64,000 nucleotides of DNA from Dama dama (GCF_033118175.1 NC_083710.1:38037501-38101500); one strand, 5' to 3'. Positions 12,857 to 25,190 are shown, counted from the stretch's first letter. A program made the numbers and translations. Notes: a model not told the origin generated them from the sequence alone.

Positions 12857-13550
12857 ATACAGTAGTTTTGCGATACTGAGGTCATTAATGATTCTTTAAG
12901 GTCAAACTACTAATCTACTGAGTGTAAAATTCAAGACACAGCTCTAGGCATTGGCCCAGGGTGAAATAAGGCTTCCTGCCTGTTTTGTAGATAAAGTTTG
13001 ATTGGAACCCTGACCTCCTCGTTCATTAGCTGCTGTCTGTGATTGTGTCCACACCACAGGTGCAGAAGTGAGTGTTTGCAACTGAGACTGTGTATCTGGC
13101 AAAGCCTACAGTGTTTACTCTCCACGACCCTTTACAGAAGAAGGTTGTCAGTACCTACGATGAGACCTCCATTCAGCCTTTTCCTTGGGCAGCACTCCAG
13201 GATGGAACTGGTGGAAATGCAGGACCACATGTAAAGTAGGTTATGACCAGATGTGTATTTTGAAAGTAACAGTCATAATGGTGACATTTAATACCCTAAG
13301 TTAAATGAGGCCTCTTACAATAAGAATAGGGCACATATAGGAGAGATATCAGCAAAGAATCCAAAGGAATGTCCATATTTAGGAGCCACGGTCAAGGAGA
13401 GACAGTCCTGTAAGACTAATAGGAGAGGAGACGTCAGAAACCCCGGGAAACAGATGGAGAGAACTTGAAGACTGGAGTGATGAATTCAAGCTGGAGAGCT
13501 TCCACAGGGCAAGAAGATTATTGGATTTGGGATTAGAGGCTCCTGAGACA
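12857..13550. other. Unassigned stretch
   Basis: No repeat or gene recognised. Short frames on both strands at 12931-13234 have no conserved pattern that I can name. Confidence 0.4.
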
Positions 13551-13558
13551 TTCCTTCA

Positions 13559-13760
13559 GGCTTCCCTGGTAAGAATCCACCTGCCAATGCAGGAGACACG
13601 GTTTTCACCCCTGGTCTCAGAAGATGCCCTAGAGAAGGAGGTGGCAACCCACTCCAGTATTCTTGCCTGGAAAATTCCATGGACAGAGGAGCCTGATGGG
13701 CTATAGTCCATGGGGATGCAAAGAGTTGGGTACAACTGAGTGACTGAACAACAATAGAAG
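13559..13760 (+). mobile_element. Bov-tA SINE with TSD
   Basis: Sense copy from 'ggcttccctggtaagaatcc' to 'gagtgactgaac', flanked by the 9-bp repeat 'ttccttcag' at 13551-13559 and 13761-13769. The tRNA head has lost part of its A box. Confidence 0.94.
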
Positions 13761-14039
13761 TTCCTTCAGCTGATGGAGAGAAAAATGACAATCTCTTCAT
13801 GGAGCCAAATTTCACAAAGTGCAAAATATTTATATACAATTTTCATTATGTTGTATTATACCTTCTACGAACAGGAATCAGAAGTTATTTGTGGTTCACC
13901 CATGATGCATGGTTAGTGAAAAGGTGGGAGCACTCAGCAGCGAGCTCAGAGCCAGATGGTCTACAGTGTCTAGGAGTGTCCAAGGGTGAAAAACAGATCG
14001 GGTACAAAGAATGAACTACCAGACTGGCCTTGGATTCCT

Positions 14040-14400
14040 CAAACGGTAGCACCTCCGGTGAGAAGACAATGGAACAAAACCTTAAAACATTGAGGGAATT
14101 TAGAGTTTTGTACCTAGCCAACTATAAATCAAGAGCAAGGATAATAAAGACATTTTCAGACATTTGAGTTCTTGAAAAAAATGACCTGCCAAGTACCGTT
14201 TTTCAGGGAACTCTGGAAAATGTCTTCCCCTCCACTGAGACGTAATCCTAGAGAGAGAAAGTCACAGGACCAAGGAAACAGGACCCAGATCAGAGCAGAA
14301 GTCCAGGGAATTGTCTTGGCAAAGGTAAAAAGAAGTCTGAGGCCAACTGCAGCACAACCAGAATGCCTGGGCTTTTGGAAAAGAAACATCCATAACAACA
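14040..14400 (+). repeat. Possible ancient mammalian repeat, class uncertain
   Basis: The stretch around 'ataataaagacattttcaga' followed by Lys/Arg- and Gln-rich coding-like sequence resembles a block I associate with old mammalian interspersed repeats. I cannot name the family with confidence. Frames on both strands are short. Confidence 0.35.
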
Positions 14401-15555
14401 AACTGCTGAACTTGCCCTTCAGCAGTTACTAACAGCCTAATGCCAGGTACTTGCCGGGGAGAGAACACGAACACACAACACAACACGTGTTTGTTTAAAG
14501 GATTTCTAGAGTGATGTTACCTCCCTGGTTTCATATACATTTCCTTCTGTGCTCTCACAAAAACTTAATGTTATAGAAATTAAGATACAGGACAGTGGTT
14601 GTGTTTCTGTTCAACATTTGTATTGTAGAATTTCTTAATTCTTATGTGATTGACTAAAAAACAAGTCATATAATCACTAATTATTTAATAGAAGTCTGGG
14701 AATAAGGCCATGTGCTTTTTAATGTGTAGTTTTAGTCAGTGTCACCCAGGAACTTCCTTGTGTTCATTCACCTGTCTTCTTAAAGTAATCCTAGAAGAGG
14801 TGGTCCTCAGGGGGAGGTTTCCTGTAGCCCCGGGTACTGTTCACGGTCAGCTCTGTTCTTCCTCTTTCTCTCTGTATAAATAGTTGGAAGCAAGATGCTT
14901 TAACATCGCTACCTGAAGCCTGTCCTAGTGACTGCAGGCAGAGTTAACTTCTTATCAATTGTCAAAGAACAGCACCAGCTCCCTCTCTTGGGTTTTACAC
15001 TGTGATCACGAGGGATGGTGTGACTGGACCACTGAAAAAACTGCAAAATGTCACCGCATTCTTTCTCGGTGATCGTCCATTGTTGCTGGACATGGAGGTC
15101 ACGGGGCTACATCCTTTTGACAACTTTGCTGCCAACTTAAAACAGCTAAACGAACACATATAAACAAAATACAATTCATAGTCTACAAATCAGTCATTCA
15201 AAGTGAAAACTTAAGAGTAATCCATTCCATAACTGCTAAAATCTGAGAGATTATCTAGTTTTCGTTCTTTAAAGGGCCATGTGTAAAAAAGTTAACAAAA
15301 ACAGCCAAACGTCAAAAGAAACTTTAGAAAACATCATACTATTATTAAATATTCAGAATACAAATGAAAAAAAGAAAAGCTTAGTTCTTAATGCTATTGG
15401 AGTTTTACCAGAGATCATGTAAACCCAGCAGATTTTGGTCCCAGATCAGGGATATGCTCTTCAGATAGTCAAGGAATTATAACTGGGGAGAGGTATAAGG
15501 AGAGACTAAAGGTTAGCATTTAAAAAGTACTTTAAAAAGTTCCTTCTCTAGTCTC
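14401..15555. other. Unassigned stretch
   Basis: No gene or repeat recognised. The composition is mixed, and CpG is rare. Confidence 0.4.
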
Positions 15556-15716
15556 AACTGGTGGGTGGTTTGTCCTCCAGAGGACATTCGGTAATTTCTG
15601 GAGATAGTTTTGTTTGTCCCTGCTGAGTGGCATTGCCTCAAGAATTACCACTGTCTAGTAGGTAAATGCCAGACATGGCTGCTGAACAAAATATTATCCA
15701 GAAGTGTGTTCTTGCT
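15556..15716 (+). mobile_element. MER5-like hAT-Charlie DNA transposon relic
   Basis: The order 'ccagaggacattcggtaatt', 'tctggagatagttttgtttg', 'ggtaaatgccagacatggct' and 'attatccagaagtg' parallels the MER5A consensus. It is degenerate, with no intact terminal inverted repeats. These non-autonomous elements were active early in placental evolution. Confidence 0.65.
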
Positions 15717-16015
15717 GCTGAAACTGAGAAAGCTTGTTTTCATCCAAGGTCACAGATTCACGGGCTCTTCAGTTCGGAAGGGAACTTGGAGAGTAAATAC
15801 CCCAATCTACCATACAGAATCCCATAATGCTGCAGTCCCATAAGGCAGTAATTTTGAGGTTACAACTGTTAATGTTTGTTTTCTCTGTGTCTGTTTGTTC
15901 CTGTCCACCGTTTCTATGAAAATACCACATTTAAGATTTTTTTTTAAATGCAGCTCGTACCACATAAATGGTCCATCATTGACTGGCTTTCAGTTGATAA
16001 TCACCTGACCCAGAT

Positions 16016-16136
16016 GGCATCATCGACTCGATGGACATGAGTTTGAGCAAGGTCTGGGAGTTGGTGATGGACAGGGAAGCCTGGCGTGCTGCAGTCCATG
16101 GAGTCATGAAGAGTCAGACATGACTGAGCGACTGAA
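16016..16136 (+). mobile_element. Very short BovB 3' end (121 bp) with 11-bp TSD
   Basis: Only the last ~120 bp of BovB is present ('ggcatcatcgactcgatgg' to 'gactgagcgactgaa'). An exact 11-bp duplication 'ctgacccagat' at 16005-16015 and 16137-16147 proves that this is a complete insertion with extreme 5' truncation. Confidence 0.95.
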
Positions 16137-16270
16137 CTGACCCAGATTTATTCAAGCATTTCCACTTGATGTCTGAAGCTCAGAGTCATGCTCTCTTTAG
16201 TATCTTAGCCATTGGGAAGCATTTGTCAAGTGCTAAAGCTAATTAACATGCCTACGTGAAATGTGGGTAT

Positions 16271-16969
16271 TTTTTTTTTCCATTTATTTTTATTTGTTGG
16301 AGGCTAATTACAATATTGTAGTGATTTTTGTCATATATTGACATGACTCAGCCATGGATTTACACGTATTCCCCATCCCGATCCCCCCTCCCACCTCCCT
16401 CTCCACCCGATTCCTCTGGGTCTTCCCAGTGCACCAGGCCCGAGCACTTGTCTCATGCATCCAGCCTGGGCTGGTGATCTGTTTCACCCTAGATAATATA
16501 CATGTTTCGATGCTGTTCTCTTGAAACATCCCACCCTCGCCTTCTCCCACAGAGTCCAAGATTCTTTTCTGTACATCTGTGTCTCTTTTTCTGCCATAAA
16601 ACCAGCAATCCCACTTCTGGGCATACACACCGAGGAAACCAGATCTGAAAGAGACACGTGCACTCCAATGTTCATCACAGCACTGTTTATAATAGCCAGG
16701 ACATGGAAGCAACCTAGATGCCCGTCAGCAGGCGAATGGATAAGGAAACTGTGGTACATATACACCATGGAATATTACTCAGCCATTAAAAAGAATTCAT
16801 TTGAATCAGTTCTAATGAGACTCATCCATCTAATGAGATGGATGAAACTGGAGCCCATCATACAGAGTGAAGTAAGCCAGAAAGATAAAGACCAATACAG
16901 TATGCTAACGCATATATATGGAATTTAGAAAAATGGTAACGATAACCCTATATGCAAAACAGAAACAGA
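16271..16969 (-). mobile_element. L1 3' end with 5' inversion (twin priming) and TSD
   Basis: Part 1 (16271-16594) is the antisense ruminant L1 3' end, starting with a poly-T. Part 2 (about 16596-16969) is sense L1 sequence from immediately upstream: it ends at 'gcaaaacagaaacagaaa', where part 1, read in its own sense, begins at 'gcagaaaaagagacacag'. The two parts abut with no appreciable gap in L1 coordinates. The insertion is bounded by 'aaatgtgggtattttt' at 16259-16274 (merging into the poly-T) and 16970-16985. Confidence 0.95.
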
Positions 16970-16985
16970 AAATGTGGGTATTTTT

Positions 16986-18387
16986 AAGTGTAGAGTCGCA
17001 GGCACTTTACGTGAAGGAAAGGTTTTTAAGATGAGAACACCTGGGACTGCATGGCACTGGATGTATGAAACCCCCCCCAAGCAAAATCCATAAGAACAGA
17101 ACTTGTTAAAGCTTGGGAATGAAAATTTCAGTGCGATCCAAACCAGAGTTCTCTGCTAGGTTGCCAAGGATGCAAGACTGATGCATTCTATCCTTGGGCT
17201 TACATTTCCCATAAACTAATTCAGTCCTGACTGTCCACAGAAGTAATTTTTTCCTTTAAAATTTTTTTTTAGCTACAGTATATCTGCTGTATTCCTAGGT
17301 GACCATGGACATCCTGTCCCACATTGAAAAGTTGGCTTTTCACCCCTAGTAACCAGGGGTTTACCCCTCTGTCTTGACCAAGGTGTGACCATCAAACATT
17401 TTCAAATAACTCCAGAGCATTCCTTGGCCGTGGAAGGGAGCAGCTCACCTAGTGAAAACACTCCGGGGCCTCCATCTGCCTGTCTACAGTTGAAGGTCGG
17501 ACCAGGGAGTGTTCGAAGTCTCTTTCCACCCTGAAATTCAATTAAGCCACACAGGAGAGCTTGGGAATGGAAACAGCACTGTCGTCATGCCACAGGAAAA
17601 TTTAAAGTTGAATTTTAAAAACAGCACTTGACAGGAGGCAATAGAATCAGGTCAACTATTTTTCTTTTTCACTTTCTTATTTGTCCCCCCTTTTTGAGAG
17701 GTCTTGATACCAAGGGAACTATCAGCTGTCCTTATAAAAACAAAGCACAAAAAATAGATTAATTCACTTCAGCTTCCTATTGTTTGAGTCATACTTTGAA
17801 AAGTCACTCCTGGGGCACACCCGCTCTGGACGTCCAGGCAGACATTTTAAAAGGAGGGGATTTTTGGTCCATGAAGTAAGACTACAGATATTCATCTCTG
17901 TTCACTAACTGTCTAGACATGGGAAACATCTGGGAAAAAGACCAGTATTTTCATATAAATTTCCTTCCACGCTTCTTCTAGGCCTTGCTCAGGAAACTGC
18001 TTACTGCTGATAAAAATCATCAGACTCACAAACTCTTTCCTTTGTGTGCTTATCAGCTCCTTCTTTCTGCTCCTTCCTAATCAATGCAAAAAGGAAAGAA
18101 TCTTTTTTTCTTTTTTTCAAGCTGATCATCTGTGCAAACACTTTTCTGTGTTCAATGGACTTCTGCTTGTACTTTGAGTTACGAGGCTGTCACTTTCTGA
18201 ATCTTTCTGAAAATGCTCTTTCCATCAAGATGGTGTGTTTTTTGTCCGGACGCTGTGGTTCGATTCTGTCTCTAACCTGGTCTTAGCCTGTCTGCATCGT
18301 GGACCAGTCATTCCTTGGTGATCTGGTTCTGCTTTGTCTACAGAGAGCTCCCTGGTCACTCAACCTCACAGCGAGCCCTTACTTCTT
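16986..18387. other. Unassigned stretch
   Basis: No gene or repeat recognised. The 80-codon frame at 18044-18286 is Phe/Ser/Cys-rich with no domain. The right flank carries a polypyrimidine run that belongs to the L1 target. Confidence 0.4.
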
Positions 18388-18956
18388 CTTTTTTTTTTTG
18401 GTTTAATCAACTTTTTATTTTATATTGGGGTATAGCTGATTAACAGTGTTGTGATAGTTTCCGGTGGACAGCAAAGGGATTCAGCCATACATTTCCATGT
18501 ATCCATTCTCCCCAAACTCCCTTCCCATCCAGGCTGCCACACACATTGAGTAGAATTCCCTGTGCTGTACAGGCGGTCCTTGTTGGTAATCCATTTTAAA
18601 TATAGCAGTGTGTACATGTCTATCCCAAACTCCCTAACTATCCCTTCCCCCCAGTCTTCCTCTTTGGCAGCCATAAGTTCGTTCTCTAAGTCTGTGAGTC
18701 TCTTTCTGTTTTGTAAGTTCACTTGCATCATTTCTTTTTGGAGTCCACCTATAAGGAATGTCATACAATATTTCTCCTTCTCCGTCTGACTTGCTTCACT
18801 TAGTATGGTACTCTCTAGATCCATCCATGTTGCCTGCAAATGGCCTTATATCATTCTTTTTAATGGCTGAGTAATATTCCATTGTATATATGTGTCACAT
18901 CTTTATCCATCCCTCTGTTGATGGACATTTAAATTGCTTCCATGTCTTGAGTCCTG
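18388..18956 (-). mobile_element. Older L1 3' end, antisense, 5'-truncated
   Basis: Starts with poly-T at 18388, followed by the complement of an L1MA-like 3' UTR ('gggatatagctgattaac'-type text), and then runs into the ORF2 end ('gctgagtaatattccattgt'). Candidate 7-bp TSD 'acttctt' at 18381-18387 and 18957-18963. Unlike three other L1 copies here, it is not inverted internally. Confidence 0.88.
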
Positions 18957-18963
18957 ACTTCTT

Positions 18964-19567
18964 AACCCATAGCAACCACTGTTTTAATTAATTGGTCCTG
19001 ACAGCACATTTCTCTTGTATTATTAGATTTTTTAAAAAGCTGGATACGCCTTGTGTGCCTAAATAGTTGCAAAAGACCAGATCCCACAGTGCATACAAGT
19101 GGGTATGTTGCTAAAGATGTTCCATAGATGTGGCCGGTTGCTGGATATTGTGACCAGTTCTACCATCTGATGAATCTCAGGCACTTGTCTTTGTCTTTGA
19201 CATTAATTATAGTAAATCCATGGAAAGGCAGAAAGACTTAACAATCTGTACATGATCTTTGCCACAACAGATGGCATAGCCATTCTCTCCTTGTAAGTCC
19301 ACATGGCAGGATGGCACTTAATAGGTTGAACATAATGATGTTGATCATGTTGGTTGTGAGTGATTGAACATCACTGTTGGAAAGAGTCTGAGAGATCACC
19401 TGGTGAAATAACTCCTGTTGAAATGGTTATAACAATACACACAGGTGTAAGTTGGTTTCTAAATGCTCTAGGGTAATGTGGTTCAGACTAAAAATATCAA
19501 GACTTCCTACTTTTGACTAAAATCGCATCAGTTAAGGATGATAACAATGATTATTTTACCCTCATGT
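18964..19567. other. Unassigned stretch
   Basis: No repeat or gene recognised. Confidence 0.4.
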
Positions 19568-19788
19568 GTGCATGCTTAGTCGCTTCAGTTGTGCCCAACT
19601 CTTTGAGACCCCATGGACTGTAGCCTGCCAGGTTCCTCTATCCATGGGATTCTCCAGGCAAGAATACTGGAGTGGGTTGCCATTCCCTCCTCCAGGGGAT
19701 CTTCCCAACCTAGGGTTGAAACCATGTCTCTTCTAGTCTCCTGCATTGGCAGGCACGTTCTTTACCAGTAGCGTCACCTGGGAAGTCC
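19568..19788 (-). mobile_element. Bov-tA SINE, antisense
   Basis: Full-length antisense copy from 'gtgcatgcttagtcgcttca' to 'cacctgggaagtccc', with a small insertion near 19725-19740 in the tRNA-derived head. Confidence 0.95.
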
Positions 19789-19800
19789 CTGAGAAAGTCA

Positions 19801-19871
19801 TCCCTGACCAGGAATTGAACCTGGACAGTGGTGGTCAGAGTGCAGAATCCTAACCACTAGATCACCAGGCA
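19801..19871 (-). pseudogene. tRNA-Glu-like pseudogene
   Basis: The 71-nt reverse complement aligns along its whole length with mammalian tRNA-Glu(CTC). The D arm ('ggtgatctagtggttaggat') and the T arm with B box ('ggttcaattcc') are kept. The anticodon triplet reads CTG, not CTC. The acceptor stem has a G-G clash at the second pair, and there is no adjacent TTTT terminator or CCA. Many differences fall at CpG positions of the parent, as expected for old methylated DNA. Flanks 'gagaaagtcat' and 'ggaagagtcat' could be a decayed TSD. It is probably a dead copy and not a working gene. Confidence 0.8.
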
Positions 19872-22063
19872 ATAGGAAGAGTCATTTCATCCTCATGGGA
19901 AACCCTGATTAGTTAGTTAGGTAGACAGACATATATCTGTTATTGATGAATAAAAAGTAGATATGTTTTATTAATATTTTATTATTATTAATAACTACAA
20001 TCCACTAAGCACAAAAGCATATGTAGAAGTATAGGTGTTACAGAGGAAGAAAAGATAGTGTAAAGAATTGTGGTTCTGATAAAGCAGTCGATCGGACATC
20101 TAGTCCAGCCTACTTAGGTGGGGCATAAGAAATCTGAAATCCAAAGAAATTAATATTTTAGGGCACAGAGGTGAAATTGGCAGGACTCACATCTCATAAT
20201 TACAGATTAGTTGCTTTTACAATTTATCTTTCTATTGAGTTGTAGGAATGAACTAATAACCTAGTAAGAAAAAAAGTAAGAGGGCAAATCCTTTGAGATG
20301 CTAAAATTGTCTGAAAATGGGATAAGTGTTGCTGTGTTGAAAGAAAGTCATCGAGAAAAAGCTTTCATCCCCGAGTTTAAAGTATAATTCATGTTAAACT
20401 ATTTATTGACATAAAGCATTATAGCATTTATTGTCACAACATTTATTTATTCTATAGAAAAGTTAATAATTTTTAAAAAATCTAATGGAATTGATTAATG
20501 GGGAAAATATCACTGACATATTGAGACAGAGATGTTTGGTTAGGTACAGGGTAGATTTCTTTGTGAGAGAGGAAAGTGATGAATTGCAGGGAATAGTCCA
20601 TTAAGAGGAAAAATTTACTCTTTGCATCTCATCTAACTTCTTCTAAATGGTTACCATGAACCAGCCTGCAGTTCTGTTTGGTGACACTTAATTTCCATCG
20701 CTTTCCAGGTAATCAACACTGTAGCTGATACAGTAGAAATTCATACTCAGGGCTAGACATGGCTCTCAAGAAGTTAGTCAGATATGTGGTATGAACAACT
20801 ACAAACAAATGAAAATCACCTTCTCCACTGGCAGGTAATGGGCTTTCATGACTTCCAGAAGGTTGAAGAGTATAATTCTCTGTCACAATATTTGGCTCAA
20901 GTTTCGGAAGGAGAAAAATTATTTTCTTCCTTTAGTGACCAGTAGCCCTATCTATGGGTATGGAAGACAGACACATAAAAACGAACAGCAAATTAATGCT
21001 TGTGCTCTACATAACTTATGGAAGATATATTTTAGCATGTGACCATGTCAAAGCGAGACAGAAATGAGTACATTTTTTCAAAAAGCTAAGTTAAAATGCC
21101 TTAGCTTCATCTTCAGGCCATGACCTTATTTATTTCCCAGTTAAGTCTAAGTTGAAAATGATCAAGAAGGTGAGGCCTCTATGTACCAACATTCATAAGT
21201 ACATAGAGAAGGAGCTGCAAGGCCATTTAACACCAAGAATCATTTTTAAAAGATTACATTAACTATTTACCTCTAGAAGAACCAAATATTTAAAAAATAA
21301 GTTTAAAAGCTGTGTAGTTGGCATGCTGTTTTAAAGAATACTTTTGCTGACTCGATGATGATACTTTAATATTTCCCCTGAAGGAGCCTACTTTTAATTT
21401 TATTTTTAGCATCTTTCAACCAAAGCATCAAATTAGAGTTTTTAAGAGCTCTTTTATTTAGAGGTCATTCTTTGTGATTCAGATTCTCCAGTCAACACGT
21501 AATTTCCATGTTCATCATGGAAGCAGTAATATAATTAAATGAAATCTACAGACAGGCTCTAGATTTTATTTCAACCCTAACTGCAGTATTCTACCACACC
21601 CAACTCTTACAAGAAATGCCAAAGACAAGTAAAACGGAAGGATTTAATTAAATCTCCTTTAGGATCCTCCCCAAATTCCCATTAACTTTGCTAAGCAGTT
21701 GAAATAGCCCACACTTGGGTAACAATAATTTGGGACTTCATTAGTGTACACAGTAGATCATGCTTTAAAGATAGAATTAGATCCACTATAAGGGGACTAA
21801 GATTACAAGGAATGATAAACAGGTTTAACCAATAGGTTGATAAATGACTGTGGAGATGGATTGATAAATGGGTACTTGGTCACTTATTGGACTGTTTATA
21901 GAATGAAGCCTTCCATTAATTGAAACTGGAGGTCAGAAATGAGTAATTAAGATCCTGTTTTTTTTTTTTTTAATTCTGTTTTGAAGAAAATCTCCCTGTT
22001 ATACTCCAGTGCATAGTTACCCCACAGTAAATCAGGTTTGGTAAATCATATCTGTATTTTTTT
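19872..22063. other. Long AT-rich unassigned stretch (2.2 kb)
   Basis: No gene or recognised repeat. There is a poly-T run at 21959-21971. The only frame above 60 codons (20848-21042) shows no domain. Confidence 0.4.
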
Positions 22064-22135
22064 TGAGGTTCTTTTCTTTTTTCGGCTGTGCTATGCAACA
22101 TGTGGGATCTTAGCTCCTGGCCAGGGGTTTAGGAA
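22064..22135 (-). mobile_element. CHR-type SINE fragment, antisense
   Basis: The fragment around 'ggctgtgctatgcaacatgt' through 'ttagctcctggccaggggtt' matches the central CHR SINE region in antisense. The tRNA head is missing. Confidence 0.65.
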
Positions 22136-22834
22136 GGAGAATGGGGCAGAGAGTAAGAATGTACATTACAAGACAGCGTTAGGAAGTAGAGGTGGGATCC
22201 CTAGGAAAGGTCAGAGAAGACCATGGCGCTGCCTCCCCCAGAGGTTATATCCAAGGAGGAATGAGGGTGAGAGCCAGGTCAGCTTCTGGACCTGACAAGA
22301 CGAGGATGTCATGGACTAGTCATTACTCTTCCGTCATCATCTTCCTTGTAACCGAACACATCTTTGTGGAAACCCATATAAGTTGGTTGATGTGTTTGGC
22401 CTCCTTCTGTCGTGGTCATAGAAAGGGCCATGTAATCAAAGTCTGTACCAAGCTGGCTGCAGTAATTGGTTCAGGGAAGGGACCATCAGCCAACTGGACC
22501 AGGCACCACCTTTCCGAGGCTTTGGCTGGAAATTCCTGAAAAAGATGATTTCTTCTCACTGAATTTTCTGGCTGTAGGGATCTTGTAAACCTAGAACTGC
22601 CACTGGGCCACCTTGCCAACCTATAGAGTAAGCCCATCTGAAAAGGAAGCCAAGCAAACAGAAAACAGAGCCTGGAGGTGAAGAAGAGAGAGTTCCCTGG
22701 GGGAATGTGTGCATTCCTGAATCCTTGCATGCCCAAGGCAGCCTGCCCCTTTCTTAGGCAAGAGGGCCAATACATCCCCCACCAGATCAGGCTGGTTTGA
22801 GTTGAGTTCCACCACATGTAATTTTAGTGTCTGC
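22136..22834. other. Unassigned stretch
   Basis: Moderately GC-rich. Open frames of 85-133 codons on both strands overlap each other, and I see no homology or exon structure. Confidence 0.35.
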
Positions 22835-22847
22835 TGATATGGTCAGT

Positions 22848-22991
22848 CCTGGAGGAGGAAATGGTAACCCACTCCAGTATTCTTACCAGGATAAACCCGT
22901 GGACAGAGGAACCTGGTGGGCCACAGTCCATGGAGTTGTAGAGTCAATTGTAGTTGTAGCAATCGGACATGACTTAGCAACCAAACACGCA
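22848..22991 (+). mobile_element. Bov-A monomer (no tRNA head) with 13-bp TSD
   Basis: Starts at the Bov-A unit boundary ('cctggaggaggaaatggtaa') and ends after 'cggacatgacttagcaacca'. It is flanked by exact 'tgatatggtcagt' at 22835-22847 and 22992-23004. It contains an internal insertion with a gttgta-rich duplication near 22935-22960. Confidence 0.94.
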
Positions 22992-23219
22992 TGATATGGT
23001 CAGTAACTGCAAACAGCTTCACCCACCAGGTAGAGTTTAGATTCTATGTGGGAGGCAATTATAAACTGCAATTTTGTGATTTTTGTCAGGAGTGAATCAC
23101 ATTAGGGTTCAAAATTAGGACATATTAAACTGGATTTTGTGATGTTTAATATGAATATGTAAAAATGAGTGAAGAATGGAAAAAGGAAACAAACTTAAAC
23201 TTGAAATAAGCAGGAAATA

Positions 23220-25035
23220 AAGTTCTTAGAATAGCAAGGAGACATTAGAAAGCCTTCCTAAGTGATCAATGCAAAGAAATAGAGGAAAACAATAGAATGG
23301 GAAAGACTAGAGATCTCTTCAAGAAAATTAGAGATACCAAGGGAACATTTCATGCAAAGATGGGCACAATAAAGGAGAGAAATGGTATGGACCTAATAGA
23401 AGTAGAAGATATTAAGAAGAAGTGGCAAGAATACACACAAGAACTATACAAAAAAGATCTTCATGAACCAGATAACCATGATGGTGTGATCACTCACCAA
23501 GAGCCAGATATCCTGGAATGTGAAGTCAAGTGGGCCTTAGGAAGCATCACTATGAACAAAGCTAGAGGAGGTGATGGAATTCTAGTTGAGCTAATTCAAA
23601 TCCTAAAAGACGATGCTGTGAAAGTGCTGCACTCAATATGTCAGCAAATTTGGAAAACTCAGCAGTGGCCACAAGACTGGAAAAGGTCAGTTTTCATTCC
23701 AGTTGCAAAGAAAGGCAATGCCAAAGAATATTCCAACTACCGCACTATTGCACTCATCTCACATGCTAGCAAAGTAATGCTCAAAATTCTCCAAGCCAGG
23801 CTTCAACAGTACCTGAACCCTGAACTTCCAGATGTTCAAGCTGTATTTAGAAAAGGCAGAGGAACTAGAGATCAAATTGCCAACACCCATTGGATCATAG
23901 AAAAAGCAAGAGAATGCCAGAAAAACATCTACTTCTGCTTTATTGATTACACCAAAGCCTTTGACTGTGTAGATCACAACAAACTGTGGAAAATTCTGAA
24001 AGAGATGGGAATACCAGACCACCTTACTTGCCTCCTGAGAAATCTGTATGTAGGTCAAGAAGCAACAGTTAGAACTGGACATGGACATGGTTCCAAATTG
24101 GGAAAGGAGTACATCAAGGCTGTATATTGTCACCCTGCTAATTTAACTTATATGCATAGCACATCATGAGAAATGCTGGGCTGGATGAAGCACAAGCTGG
24201 AATAAAGATTACCTGGAGAAATATCAATAACCTCAGCTACACAAATGACACCACCCTTATGGCAGAAAGTGAAGAGGGACTAAAGAGCTTCTTGATGAAA
24301 GTGAAAGAGGAGAGTGAAAAATCTGGCTTAAAACTTAACATTCAAAAAATGAGGATCATGGCATCTGGTCCCATCACTTCATGGCAAATAGATGGGGAAA
24401 CAATGGAAACAGTGAGAGACTTTGTTTTCTTGGGCTCCAAAATCACTGCAGATGGTAACTGCAGCAAAGAAATTAAAAGATGCTTGTTCCTTTGAAGAAA
24501 AGCATGACCAATTTTGTCTACATGACCAATGTAGACAGCATATTTAAAAGCAGAGACATTACTTTGCCAACAAAGGTCCATCTAGTCAAAGCTATGGTTT
24601 TTCCAGTAGCCGTGTATGGATGTGAGATTTGGACCATAAAGAAAGTTGAATGCCTAAGAGTTGATGTTTTTGAACTGTGGTGTTGGAGAAGACTCTTGAG
24701 AGTCCCTTGGACTGCAAGGAGATCAAACTAGTCAATCCTAAAGGAAATCAGCCCTGAATATTCATTGAAAGGACTGATGCTGAATCTGAAACTCCAGTAC
24801 TTTGCCACCTGATGTGAAGTACTGACTCATTGGAAAAGACCCTGATGCTAGGAAAGATTGAAGGCAGGAGGAGAAGGGGATGACAGAGGATGAAATGGTT
24901 GGATGGCATCACTGACTCAATGGACATGAGTTTGAATAGGCTCTGGGAGTTGGTGATAGACAGGGAAGCCTGGTGTGCTGCAGTCCACGGGGTTGCAGAG
25001 TCAGATATGACTGAGCGACTGAACTGAACTGAAAG
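23220..25035 (+). mobile_element. BovB LINE, longest copy: linker, RT and 3' end
   Basis: About 1.8 kb of the usual ~3.2 kb, 5'-truncated. BovB ORF2 normally encodes an AP-like endonuclease followed by an RT; the endonuclease is absent here. A 290-codon frame at 23297-24169 covers the linker and RT blocks, with motif A as D217..D223 (DYTKAFD). It then shifts frame after 'TGHGHG', losing the RQG block. The correct frame resumes at 24166-24495, where the catalytic YADD is replaced by YTND. A third frame spans 24480-24731, followed by stops. The 3' end is (gactgaact)n. The copy cannot encode active RT. Confidence 0.96.
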
Positions 25036-25190
25036 AAAATGCTTGTTTTATTCCACCTTATAGCTGTTTGGTTACCATAGTTCCTTGATGTTTTCTATCC
25101 CCTGCAGCAGAAATACCTATTGATTTGAAATAAATAGGACTGAATGTAAATAGCTGTTAAAACAGAATAGAAAGAAAAATTGCTTACTTG

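Noticed and set aside
16308..16928. 134- and 135-codon frames on opposite strands
   Set aside because: Both lie inside the inverted L1 and are explained by it.
18420..18839. 139-codon minus-strand open frame
   Set aside because: It is the sense reading of the old L1 end (the L1 lies on the minus strand), with no intact ORF2 context.
22038..22817. Frames of 85-133 codons on both strands
   Set aside because: They overlap each other, begin partly in a CHR SINE fragment, and show no recognisable protein family.
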